A stretch of 64,000 nucleotides of DNA, taken from NCBI RefSeq assembly GCF_963662255.1, contig NC_085067.1, positions 5,918,428-5,982,427 on the forward strand, given 5' to 3'. The translations under genes were made by a program, and so were the position numbers. Shown piece after piece: positions 35,066 to 47,800 of the stretch (position 1 is its first letter; the number at the start of each line of letters is the position of its first letter). Under the pieces are notes generated by a model. It was not told where the DNA came from. It saw only the letters and a program-made list of their open reading frames with translations, and ran no database searches. This DNA comes from Cinclus cinclus (lineage: Eukaryota; Chordata; Aves; Passeriformes; Cinclidae).

Positions 35066-38000
35066 TCTGCCATAAGACTGGGAGGAGGTTGAGGGAAAGG
35101 GATGATGGGGACATGGGGAGCTGCCCCAGCCTTGTCCCCAGCCCTCCTCCCCAGCAGCCTCACTCACCTGGTGCCACTTGCTCCCTGCCACACGGGCTGG
35201 TGACTGTCCTGGTGTCCACAGCCCTTCTAGGGTGCCAGGGCTGAAATGTTGCTGGCGAGAGGAAATCACCCTCCTGGGCAGTGGGTGTTTTGTTTCCTTC
35301 CCAAGTGCTGATCCCTTCTCCTTGGTGACAAGAGACTGGCTGCAAACACTCCCTGTTAACCCTTCAGCACCTGCTCCTCTGTCAGAGCCCAGCTCCTCCC
35401 CAGCTATGCCAGGGTGGACTTTCCCCCCCAAGGGCAGGAAGGAGTTAAATAGTAGCTCATTGCACCCAAGTTGCTTCCAACCACACAAGGGGGGTTTTTC
35501 CCCCTTCCCAAAACACCCACACCCACCTCCACCACGGGTGAGGTGACCTGAGGGCCACGAAGTTCATCTTCAGGGCAACCTCAAGGTGAGGAGGGTTTAT
35601 TTTCACACCCATCTTTGGGCTTTCTCTGCTCTGTGCTCCCTTGCAAAGTCCTTCCACAACAGTGAGGTCTTTGACAAAAGCCAAGCTCCTGCAGGGATGG
35701 AGTGATTTTAAGGAGTTGGGGCTTTAAGGAAATAACTGCACATGAGTGGGCACCTCTGGGAATGTGGGATAGTCTCTCCCTATCCCAGGCCTTGCAGAGC
35801 TGCCACAGCACCCAGGTACTTCTGCAAAAAACAAATCTACCAGCGAAGTGTTAGTGCCTTGGGACTAAAACAGAGCCACTACGGGGTTTTGTGGGGCTCC
35901 TTGTCGTGTTGGGGAACCCATCCTCTCCCTGGGGCCAGCTGCTGATGTCACTGCAGGTCACTGTCCAGCTGGGGTCATTTTGGGGGAGGGAATGCAAGAA
36001 TCCCAGCTATTCTGTCTGGGGAATGTTTGGCAGGCTGGAGAAGTCTGCGCATGATTTGCCCAGCCAGAGAGCCCAGCAGGAGAAAAGAACCCTGGAGAAG
36101 CTGGATTTCCATCCAGGGCACTCAGTGGGGCGGATTGACGGGCTCAGGGTGTGAGTTCACCTCCCCCAGATCCCCCCAAACTGATGGGGCTACGGGTGAC
36201 ACAGTAAAGTGACCCCTGCTGCCTCTGTCAGCAATGCTGAGCTCAGCCCCAGCCCTGCAGCATCACAGGGCCCCAAGGCATCCCACAGGACACAGCCCCA
36301 GGAAACACATGGCAGCAAGCCAGGGAAGAGATGGAGAACTCAAAAAGGGGAGAGGATTTGAGGTAGTCCCATCCTCAGCCTCCAGTCACACAGCAGATGG
36401 GATGCCTGGCTTTCTTCTAAGGGGGCAGGAATAGGGATAAATAATGAATTCAGCCTGGGGAAAAAAACCTATTAGCACATCCCAAAGCATGGAAAAATCC
36501 TCAGTAATTTGGAGACGAAGTAGGAAAGAGAATTTCCATGTTTTCATCATCATCAGTGAGTTTTCAGTGGGATCCATCTCCCCTCTTTGATCCTGAAAGC
36601 ATGAAAGCTGAGGCCATATTCAGCAATCCCTACTCCAACCCCAAACACCCACAGGCATGTTAAACACATCCCTGTCAGGAAACTGGAGATTTGATTTAAA
36701 AAAAAAAAAAACAAAAAACCAAAACAAACAAACCCAAAGTGTGACATGAAAACAAGCACAAATCCCAATGCCACATATCCAGAGGTTGGTTTTATTTGCT
36801 GTCAGGTATCCAAGCCCTTGGGACTCCCTGCAGGAAACGTCACCTCATTATCATTCAATTCCAATGAAAATGCTGCAGGGCCGTTTCTTTGGCAACGTGG
36901 AAAGTGCCCTGAGGTTTTAGGCAGATGAAGACCCTGTGTCTGTGGCTGCTCATGAAGGGCTCACTCAGGAGTGTTATGGGAAATAGGAAGAGTGTTGGCT
37001 CCCCATCCTGCCAAACCCAGCTCAGCTGGCACCTGGCAGCACCAAAAACCCCTGGGATGTACCAGCCCTGGCATCCTGCTTAGGGCAAGCCCTGCTCTGC
37101 AGGGAAGGTCTAGAATAGGCAAAGATGAATAAAAGAGGAATCCTTGAAGCTGCTGGCATCAGGAGGGCACCCTGATGTGTCACCCCAGCACAGCAGCCTG
37201 ACATGGCACAGCAGGACCAAAGCAGGGTTGGGGTCTGAGTCCTGGGAGAACCTCTGGTTAAATGGTTTCAATAAACCATTTAATAAAGCTGAGCTCTGTC
37301 TTGCTCGGCACCAGTGCCTCAGAATTCCTGCTCTGAGAAGGTGAGCTCCATCCCCAGCCCTGGGACACGATGGCCCTTTGCAGACAGAACTGGTGACCGT
37401 GCCCAGGAGCCAGCAGCATTTCCAGGTGGGGAGTCTGCCTTGGGAAAGGAATGAGGAATATGCAGCCACGCTGTCCCTGTGGGCCTGCATGCACAGACAT
37501 GTCCCTCTGTCCTGCTCACCCTCTCCTCTTCCCCTCCTCCCCCAGTTATTTGTCACCCCTGTTCATCCAGGTGGGGCCCAGGGGCTCAGAAACTCGCTGA
37601 TCCTGTCCCTTGCAGAGACAGCAGAGCACAGGCACTTTGCACACAGTGAGGGCTGCCAGGTGAGCACGACCCTTGTTAGACACCAGAGAGCCCAGCCAGA
37701 CACCCCAAACCCAGCTGAAAGGCAGTGCCCCAGCTGCCTGTGAGCAGCACAGTGACATGGCCAGCAGCTCAGCTAAGCCTCCCCTTTCCCTCCACCTCTA
37801 CACCAAACCCCTCTGCTTTCAGCCCCAAAATCCCACGGTGGGAGCGTCTCCAGCTGGTGCCTCAGCAGAGCTCTGGGATGTGAGCACAGCCCAGCAAAGC
37901 ATCCCCAACCCTCCATACCCCAGGGTCTGAGCAAACAGCTGGGGCAAAGCTCCACATGGACCCAAATTTTTGTCCAAATGTCTCTCTTCTTGTCGTTTGA

Positions 38001-38487
38001 AACCAGGGAACTTCTCAGTCTGTTATTTAAAACCATCCAAACCCCAAAGCAAGCAGCAACGAGACACTTCTCTACCTGATTGTGGGAAAATGACAGATAC
38101 CAACAACTAACAACTAAGATATTAAAAAGTATCACCAAACCCCAGTCCTGGTTTGAAAAACATGTGTAACAATAGTTACACAGAAAGATAACAGAAATAG
38201 GTGTGTTTGCAGTCTCCACGGCTGATACGGTCTTTTTTTGGTGGTCTTTTTTAAAAAAAATACAGCGTTCCAAGGCCTCCAGGCCACCTGGCTGTGGCAC
38301 ACCTGTCCCAGCTCATCCGAGCTCTGCTGGGTCACTGCTCCACCATCCCGCAGCTGCAGCCACCCACGGGCAGCCTGTCCAGTCCCTGCCTGACCATCCT
38401 CAGACAGGAACCCAGAGTCACACAAAGAGGGATCCAGCAGTGAGCGAGGCGAGGTCCAGAGCCCCATTTCACCCCATCAAGCCATGC
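35066..38487. other. Region between GAS2L2 start and MMP28 stop
   Basis: 3.4 kb holding the GAS2L2 5' leader and promoter (not CpG-rich) and the MMP28 3'UTR. Candidate - strand polyadenylation signals for MMP28 are ATTAAA at 37284-37279 and AATAAA at 36796-36791. A run of 13 A and an A/C-rich stretch lie at 36698-36736. A further gene between GAS2L2 and MMP28 is known in human (C17orf50); I could not recognise it. Confidence 0.55.
37258..37283. repeat. 11-bp perfect inverted repeat with 4-base loop
   Basis: Arms ttaaatggttt (37258-37268) and aaaccatttaa (37273-37283). It overlaps AATAAA hexamers on the + strand (37270 and 37282) and an ATTAAA on the - strand. Confidence 0.8.
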
Positions 38488-38882
38488 TCAGAAAACAACC
38501 TGCTCACTGTTGGCATCCCAGCAGCCCATCCAGGCGAGCTGTGTGGCCCATTTGCCAGTGGCCACCACTTGCAGTTTAACCTGGTCAAATTTCCAGTACT
38601 GGTCATCCTGGAAGAAGTAGACGGAGCCATCGCGGTGGGTGAGAGCCCCGGCCGTGCCCGGGGGCAGCCGTGCCCAGTCCCGCAGGCTGCGGGGGTAGTA
38701 GGGCTCCACGCCCAGGGGCTCCTCGCCCACCACGAAGTATTTGGGGCCTTTGAAGAGGACGAGCCGCCGGAGCTGCTGGAAGTAGAGCGCGGTGTCCGGG
38801 TGCCGAGGGAGCCCCAGGGCGCTGCATTTTTGGGGAAATCCTGCCTCCAGCTTGGAGCCCTCGTAGCGCCAGCATCGGCCGC
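38488..38882 (-). CDS. MMP28: MMP28 exon 8 (hemopexin end)
   Basis: [15 protein letters not shown] through [12 protein letters not shown] to [14 protein letters not shown] and TGA. Contains Cys494. Acceptor ttccccccag. A 327-codon frame on the + strand is its shadow. Confidence 0.96.
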
Positions 38883-41800
38883 CTGGGGGGAACGGGGATG
38901 GGTTAGAGCACAGCCCGGTGGGGTCCGTGGCAGGAAGAGCTCCAGGACATGTGGATACTCAGCCACGGGACTCAGTGACATCCATCCCACTGGTGACCCA
39001 ACCAGAACCACTGCTTGTGGACCGGGCTGGGGGGAAACTGAGGCACTCAGGGGCTTGAAGGCATGGAAAGGGACCACCAGGGACAGAGCCAACAGCCACC
39101 ACCATGCTGCTTCTAGCAAACCTCCCCCTGATCCCACACAGAAAATGGGACAGACAGAAACAGATCCAACAGGCTGGGACATCTGAGCCAGCACTGCAGC
39201 AGGAATTGCAATGGGGACCAGTGGCTTGGCTGTCCCCAGAGCATCCTGTCCCCACAACAGGGCAGACAAAAGCCCCTTTCTGCTCACAAGGCACAGCCTG
39301 ACGCAGCCCTGGGGATGATGGAGGGAGCAGGGAGGGCTGGGGAGGCAGAGGGGCTTTGGCTCTCACCCAGCTGCAGCACAAAGCCCCTTTTCTGAACAAC
39401 CAGTCACTGCTTTCCATTAAAAGCTGGGACTGACCCTGGCAGCCAGGCTGCCTGGTTTGACCTTCCTCTCCCCATCTGGCTGCTGGGCAGCTCATGGATG
39501 GTATCCCAGCTCCTGGGGCAGATCATGGACGGTATCTCAGCTCTTTGGGCAATTTATCCCAGCTCCTGGAGCAGTTCATGGATCCCAGGAGTTCATCCCA
39601 GCTCCCAGGGCAGCTCAGCCTCCAGGCACAACACAGGATCCATGTGCACCATGAAATCCCCATGCACTCCCCTGCACCTCATATTTTGGGGAGCATTTTC
39701 TCCCCAAGACTCGCCACTGCACCTGGATTTGCTTTGACACCCCAGTGAGTGCTGCTCTCCTGATGGGGAAACTCAGGCACAAGGAGGTGATGTGGCTTCC
39801 AGGGCCATGTGGTTCATCCATCAGAGGACACTGAGCCCAGGGTCTTGCACACCCAGGATGCAGCAATGGCCCAGCTCTGCACTGGGAGGGGACCAGCGGG
39901 AGGGGACACAAACAGGAATTGTGTGGCTCCAACCACACCACAGGCAGGAGCTTTGAGGGGAGTCCTCTACCCTCTCACCCACCTTTGAAGAAGTAGAACT
40001 TTCCACTGAGCTGGGACCAGGCACAGGCGTCGATGCTGGCGGGGAGGCCGGGCCAGCGTGGCTGCAGTGGCCGTGGGTCACTGGCATTGCCACTGGCTGA
40101 CACCACCCAGTAGTGGCTGCCCTTGAAGATGTAGAGGTTGTGATCCCCATCTGTGAGGCAGAGGGAGGGTGCCCCAGGTGAGAAATTTTATGGAACCACC
40201 TGCCACTGCTGCCCAGCTCCCCTCTCCTCCCCATGCAGGCCCGTGGTGCTTTAGGGATCCTCAGGGTTTGGATGGTTCCTCCTGCCTTTCCAGCTACCCC
40301 CCCAGCTTCCATAACTCATTGCCTCACTCCAGCCATGAGGGGATAAATGCTGACCACAGTTCAAGGCTTATCTTGCACAGCTGAGCTCCTGCAGTGATTA
40401 ATCCTTGCCATGGCCCAAGTTTTAGGATGTTTTCCCTGCTCCTGACACATCGCTGTGCCCTCAAGGTGCACTGCTTCACTGTGCATCAGTGATGCCAACA
40501 GTGCCAGGAGCTGTGGGCCAGTCAAACCCACCTTTCCCACCACTGAGAGCTGCAGCAACACTGGGACAAGGGGTAGGGGTGCACGTTTTGGGAGAGGGTC
40601 ACACTGGCCAACACCCACCAGCAGTTATGGCATCGAAGAAGGAGTGGCAGTAGTAGGTGCTGAGGCTCCTCTGCTGTCGGTCCCTGCCATAAAGATCCAT
40701 GTTCCAGTCCTGGAAGTGAGTGAAGACCTTGCCTGGGAGCTGGATGGCCGAGCCCTTGGAGGGCTTTCCTGGGATGGAACAAGGGATGAGGAGTCTGGAG
40801 AAGGGGCAGAGGAACAACTTTTCCCAGAGCACAGGGCTGGGACTCCCAAGGCTCCAAAGACTCCTTGTCCCACTGTCTGGTTCCTATCCCACTCTACATG
40901 ATGGTGGCAAAAAAATCCCTTGATACCCCAAAAAACATGCACCAGCAGACAAGTGGGCAGCAAAGCCAACCTTCCCTGCCCTGGAGGCCCTGGTACCTGT
41001 CCCACCTCTCCTGCATTTTCCTCCTTAGCCACACACAGGTGTGGCCACACACTGCAGTCCTCTCCCCTTTCAGGGCCCTTCTCCCATCCCTACTGCTCAC
41101 TCTCCATCCCAGAGAACAGCCCCGGAGGAACCAAGGGATGCTGGAGGAAGCCAGGCTCACCATACAAGTTCTGGACGGCCAAGACGTCATCCCAGCTGAG
41201 GACAAAATCCTTGCTGAGCTTCTTGTAGTAGGGAGACATCAGGGCGCTCTTGACGGGCGAGTGCTGCAGCCCCAGCGTGTGCCCGACCTCGTGGGCCACC
41301 ACGATGAAGAGGTTGCGCCCCTTGCCGCTGTGCAGGGACCAGCGCTCGGCGCTGTCAAAGTGGGCTTCTCCTCGCCGGGGGAAGAAGGCGTGAGCCAGGG
41401 CACCTCCTGGGGACACGAGAGCCATCAGGGACCACGGAGCAGCGGGCACACGCAGCTCTGGTTCGCCTAAATGGGGGCCAGAGTGGAGGGAGCAGGGCCC
41501 CTCACGAGGCCTCCTTGGAGAACTATTCCCTAGATCAGAATTGCTTAGCTATGGTGACTGGGCTAAGAGACCCTTCTCCTCGCTTTGGACCCCACTTTAT
41601 CTCCTTGTAAAACTATTGGTCCTATTTCCTTAGCCCCAAATCGTTGGTCATTCTAGCAAGCCATATTTTCCCTATAAAAACCCCTACTTTTACCCAGTTC
41701 AGTGGAATGCTGTTGTCCCTGAACTCCCCTTCACAGAAGACAATAAAGAACCCTGTGGAATCTCTACACAGTGCTCCTGGTTTCATTTAGCTGTGCCAGC

Positions 41801-44800
41801 CAAAGGTACCTTGCAAGCCAAGCTGAAATCACTCTAAGAGCTGTTGGCCTGAACTCCAGGCACTGCTTGCATCTTGGTACCTTGTGGCTGAAGCCTGTCT
41901 GAGACACCAGGAGAGGCTGTTCCTTGTGGAACTTCCTATGCAGTTATGTTGGTGGCAGCCAGGGTCTTTGACCCCAGGCTACTACATGCCAGTTTTAGGT
42001 CTTTTTGGAGGAGCCCATGTTTGGAGTGTGTTGTAAGATGCAGAGGGCTCCTTGAGGGCCTATAAGGAACATCTCCGCCACCTTGCTGGCAGACCTCAGT
42101 TGCAGAGTTGGGGTGGAGGGGGGATCCCAAATCAGACAACAAACTGGTGCAAACTGGGCTAGAGAGACTGCAGAGCCTCCATCACTCCCAGCCCATCACA
42201 AGCCCAGCCCTCCTCCCTGCCGGGGAAGAGCCCACGTTGTAAAAGAGAAGCTTACGAGGGGGAAGCAACCAGCACCTGGCCCGTCGAAGGCGTTGTTGAG
42301 TCCATCGTTGTGGTCCCCGTGGAAGAAGGTCAGGCGGATGTCAGCAGGGCCATCCTGTGCCTCCCAGAACACCAGGGAGGACACATTGCTCCAGAGCTCG
42401 AAGGCGGCTCTCACGGCCAGGCGCACCTCGTGCTGGGGCAGGTAGGACGGCCAGTTCACCACCCGGTACGACAGGTGCCGCTTGTACCAGCGCCCACCTG
42501 CAACAGGACAAGCTCAGCAATGGGCACTTGGGCTTGTCCTTCCACCCAGGGGCTGCCTGGCTGAAACTTCATGGAAATGTCGTGGTTTTCCCAAGCCGAA
42601 GCTGGAAGTTGAGGCAGGTGTGTCACCAGCAGCTGCAGCATCATGATGAAATCCTTCTGAGGGTGCCACCACTAGAGCCCACCCAAGGCTGGAGTTGCAA
42701 CCAAACCCTGAAACCTCTCTGAGGAGATGAGAAGCTGTGGTACCAAGTTTGAACTCGGCCTTTGGCTCACCATCCTCTCCAGAGTCAAATCTAGCATGGG
42801 TCCCTGCTAGGAGGAAAACCTGCCTGAAACCAGCTCTAAGTCCCGAAGACACATCCCAAGGGCTGGATTTCAGGGAGAGGAATCCAGGCCACCTCTGAAA
42901 GGGTGGGACAAAGGCAAAGGAGTGGGAAGGGCTCTCAGCATCACCCTGGGGGCACAGCTTAGTGCCTAAGGCTTCCCTAAAAGTTTTCAGGAGACAGAGC
43001 CCTAATTTCACCAGGAGAGGGGAGGACAAGGATGAAGGGGACAAGCCTTGTGACTCCCCCTAAGCTCCCAACCCCCCCTACCACACAGGAGGGCAAAGAT
43101 GAGAGTTCATAGAGTCACTGAGCAGCACCACAGCCCCCTCTACCTCCTTCTCCTCCTCCCCTAGCACTCCTCAGCAGCTGTGGGACCCCAGAGCCCTGGG
43201 ATTACGTTTATCTGGAGGCATCTGGGAGGAGGAAAAAAGCCATGGGGGCCTAGGAGGCTGTGGGTGCCAGAGCTGGTGCTGAGGTGTGGGAGTGGTGACA
43301 GTCCTCCAGCATCTGCCTCTGCTCCAGATGTGCAGGAAAACAGGGGGAACAGAGCTGGCAGCACGCCGGGGCTCACTGCCCTGGTTCTGAGCTGAGCCTC
43401 CCACAAACCTGGCAGATATCCCACCCCAGCTCTGCCTCCTTCTCCCCCATTTCATGGCTGCGGTGACTGGGCTAACTGGTCACACTCCTGGGGACAGAAT
43501 CAGTTCCTACTGCTTGTCAGTGCAGTGATGGCCTCCAGCTCCTAAGGGACCCAGATGAGCTTCCACTCTGCACAGCAAAAGCTGGAGGCTGCCTGGAAGG
43601 CTGCAGCCCTAAAACAAAGCCTGGCATCCCATCCTTCCCTCCACAAAAGCAGAGCATCTACCACCGGAGGAGGATGGGCAAGGCTGGCTCTTGGGAAGAG
43701 GAAGGCTTGGCTTCTGCCCCCATGCTGGGCTCTGAGTGTGCCCCAAGCCAGAGGGATGAGGGACACAGAGGCTGCCCAGGGAGATCCCGCTGGGAGAAGT
43801 GTAGATAACAAAGCATTTTGCTGGCTCAGCTGCCAGGGTTTCCTGCTCCAAGCAGGATAAATAGCACAAAGCCTCCAGCCTTCCTGGCTGGTGCCATCAG
43901 CCCTGCAGGCACCCCTGTCCCCCATCCAGCCTGTGGGTACTGATGTGGTGCTGCTCCCATCCCTGCTGCTCGTGGCATCAGATCACCAGAGCAATGACCA
44001 GTGCCACACTGAGCCCTTTCCTTGAGCTACTGGGCATCTCTTACTACTCATCCACACTTGTGATCTCTCAAAAAAAGAGCCCTGTGAGCCACAGGGCACT
44101 GGCTGTTTCTGTTTGCCCATCTCCGGCTGTATGTCCTTCCTGCTCTGCTCACTGTCCACATATCCTGGGCATACGATGGCTCCTGCAAGGGACACGCTGC
44201 ATACTGGGGCTTTGGAAGGAAATCCAGAGGCTGGAGGAGGAAGACAGGGCTCTCCTGGGGCCATCCATCACCAGCCCTGACAGATGCACAGACAGCCTGA
44301 CATGGCACAGAACCTTTTCTTAATCTCGCCTTCGTTTTTCCCATGTCCTAAGCACAGCTGGCCCCAGAATCTTGCTCTCTAGGAATCCAGTTACTCATCT
44401 GTAAGCCCAAAGAGAGCTCCCAATGGATGAGAGGCCCAGTCCTGGACACACAGGAGCACAGAAGGATGCTTGGAGCAGAGTTAAACCCCTTAACATGGGT
44501 GAAAACACTCTCGGGTCAGGCAGCCAAGTGCTGGCAGGTTTTTTGTTATTGCTGTGTCCCTAATATGCATTAGAAGTCCCAAAGGTCAGCAAAACCTGGA
44601 GATAACTTCACTGCGTGCCAGCCCCTGCCCTCCAGATCATGCCAGCACAGCTGAGTGTGGGGCCACGGTGACCTGAGTGTTCTCTGGGACATGTCCTGCC
44701 TCCTACAGCAGGAGTAAAACCACCCCAGAGAGCCGAATTCCCTCCCGAGTGGGAGTCGCATCTCTAATCACTGCTGACATCAAGCCACAGAGAACAACTA

Positions 44801-47800
44801 AAAATAAAGAGCTTTAAAAATAACCTCCAAGTGTGTCCTGGGCTGGATGCTGTGCCAATGGGGCTGCACCTCCCACTCACAGCAGCTTCCCCACGAGTCC
44901 AGGACGGGAGATCCGAGCACCCCAGACCCCAAACCCCACCGGGAGCTTCGGTGCCGGTGCTCACCGTGCTGTGCCGTGCGTCTGCGGCGCCGGGCGGGCG
45001 ATGCCCGGCGTGCCCCGGCAGAGAGGCTGTCCCCGTCATCCGTGCCACACCTCGGCATCGCCATCTGATGGAGGGTGAGGGCATCCAGCACCCCGCTGGG
45101 TGGGAGGTGGGTCACCCGCTGGAAATCCCTGCAAAAGGACGGGAAGTATCAGCACCCAGATGCCCCGAGGAGGGGTTTGGTTATGTTTGTGCCAGGATTT
45201 GACTGAACCGGGATTTCCACCCTACAAGCTTCACACCCTAGCATCAGAACTTCATCCAGCTGGTGAAACAAGGATTTGGCTCTGCAACCACAGCTGACCT
45301 GTAAGTCACCTCCTAGCAGGGCAAAAGCAAATAGGGGAGACTAAAAATGGCTTTTCCAGATTTTAACCGCGGTTATTTGACTTCCCATTTAATTTTACGT
45401 TTGGCTTTGCATAAGGTCAGACCCGGGATGCTCCCAGAGCCGAGGTGATGTCCTTAGGAGAAGTCCAGGCAGGAGCTGGCAGCTCGCCCCCCCTGACATC
45501 TCCCAGCCTTCCTCAAGCTCGGCCTCCCCGCAGATTTTATTGCGAGGCGAGCACCGGGCCTTAAAAGGCAAATAAAGCATTGAGAGCCGGGTGCCAGCAG
45601 CCGGCACCCAGCTGTGGGAGCCGGGCACGGACCCGCCTTTCCAAAAAGGACTGGCTGTGCTTTAGCATCAGACCGTGAGACAGAGGGCCTCCAGCTGCAA
45701 AAAGACCACTCTGGCTGAAAAAAAAAAAAAAAAAAAAAAAAACCCTCGGAGTGCTGGCAGCACCCCTGCAGCTGGAGCTGCTGAGTTTTGAATAAAAGAC
45801 TCCTACCTCAGCGCCTCGGTGAACTCGGCGGGGCTGTGTGTGCCGGCCCCCGGCTCGCTGAAGTAGCCGTATTTCTCCAGGAAGAGCTGCAAGAAAAAAA
45901 TGGGAAAGGTGCAGCTCAGAGCATGTGTTGGCTTGGGAAGTGGAGTGGAGGGGGGGAGGGGAAGAATATGAGATGGCAAACAGTGCTGCAAACCCAAAAT
46001 GCCCCACTGATTTTGCTCCCGAGAGCTCTGCGCCTCAAGCAGCCGCACCTCCTGCGCCCGTGCAGGTTCCTGTGTGTCTCCTCCCCATCATTTTGGATGG
46101 CTCTTGGGCCACGACACGATGGAGGCGTGGAAGAACACGAGAGAGATGGAAAACCTTTGCTGTCATGTCATCCGCAGCTACAGGCGACCAAACCCGCAGC
46201 TCTAATCGCCCCGGCTCAATGCAGTGACTCAAACAAAGGCCGAAGTGCTGCGGCCATGGGTAGGGCGGGGTGAGATGGGGTCAGGCTCAGCCTCCCCCCA
46301 TTCCCACGCAGGATGTGCTGATGCAAAGTGGGGACGCTCCGGGCGCAATTTGTTTTGCCAAACCATTCTTCTTCTTATCGGCCGTTGACACGGACGGAGA
46401 TTGCCTCTCTGAACTTGCTCCAGCACTTAAATTGTATGTTAAAGAAAATAAACGGCTCAGGCTGCTGCCCAGCTTTTGGAGGAGTTAATAGTTGGGTTCA
46501 CAGGAATGCTCCACGCCCGCCTGCCCCCCAGCCAGGGATGTCTGCGGGATACAAACAAGCTGCCCAGCATCCTGTTAGTGCAGCAAAGCCGCAGTTACAG
46601 CAATGAATAATATTCAGAATAAAAAGTGAAAGTGGCGGCTTCCTTTCCCCGCATCCCAAAGGAGAGGTGTGGCGAGCACCAGGAGTGCCACGGGCTGACC
46701 CAGATAGCACGGCTGGTGCCCTCTGGGAAAACTGGTGTTTTTAAAGCTGTTTCCCTCCCGGCTCATCCCGGGGCCGGGAAAAGGAGGGGGTTGGAGTGTT
46801 GACCTCCTCTCAGTGCTGTTCCTGGCTGTGGGTGACCCAGTTCTCCTTTATGTCCCTGCAGAGGAGGCAGCAGCGCTTCCCGGGCCTTGTCAAGGAGCAG
46901 GAATGGTTTGTGGATGTGGCAGTCCCGAGGTGTGCCAGGGTCTCTCCCTCTCCTCCTCCTGCCCTAACCTTCTGCTTGCCATGAACAGCCACCTTCCTGT
47001 CATCCCCAAACACGGCACCCCAGCGTGGGCAGGGCAGGCACATCCAGGTGTGCTCTGCAGACCTCATCTCCACCAGTTTCATCTCTTCCTTTACGCCCCT
47101 TCTACCTGGAGCATCCCCCTCCGGCAGAGGACTGGCACAGATTCCTGCTTGGACACGCTCTTTGCTCAGTCCCACACAAAGAATTTGGCTGTTTTTTTCC
47201 CACTAAAGCTGTCTGTCTCATCTGGAGGCACCAGCAGCTCATCCCAGCAGCACCAGGCTGCATGGCAAGAGTCACTCAGACACCTCACACTGGTCCACTG
47301 AGTGAGGAAAAATCAGGCAAGTGTCACACTGGCAGGGAGAGCATTGGTCTGTTTTTCAGGAGAAGCCACAACACCTCTGCCCAGGGATGGACCATCCAGC
47401 TATTCTGGACTTGCCATTCCCCAGCCACACCAGGATAACCCCTCCTTTACTGGGGTACCAGGAGGCAAAATCCAGCAGCAACTCAGGATGAGCATGCAGG
47501 GATAGAGGATGTGGGGATGGAGGAGCATCCTGGAGATGGGGTGGCTTGGAGCCCTCTGAGAGTATCTAGAGAGGAGAAGGAATCTGACCCTTTTCTCCTT
47601 GTGTTTTTATAAAGTTCTGTTCCAGAAGCACAAAATCACCAGTTACATATAAGGGTGCAGGGTGAAGATCCCAGTGGTGACATCACTGCAGATAAATGTG
47701 AGCTGAGAACACCCAGATGGAAAGTCCTGACTCTCACATCACTCTGAACCTTCTCTAACACAATTTTGCATTCACTCAGCACAACCTGAAGCTCTTTCCT

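Noticed and set aside
38203..39186. 327-codon + strand frame
   Set aside because: It is antisense to MMP28 exon 8, whose protein is unmistakable.
41548..43472. Shared 14-mer ggtgactgggctaa at about 41552 and 43460 as LTR ends or target duplication
   Set aside because: No further similarity around the two sites; likely coincidence.
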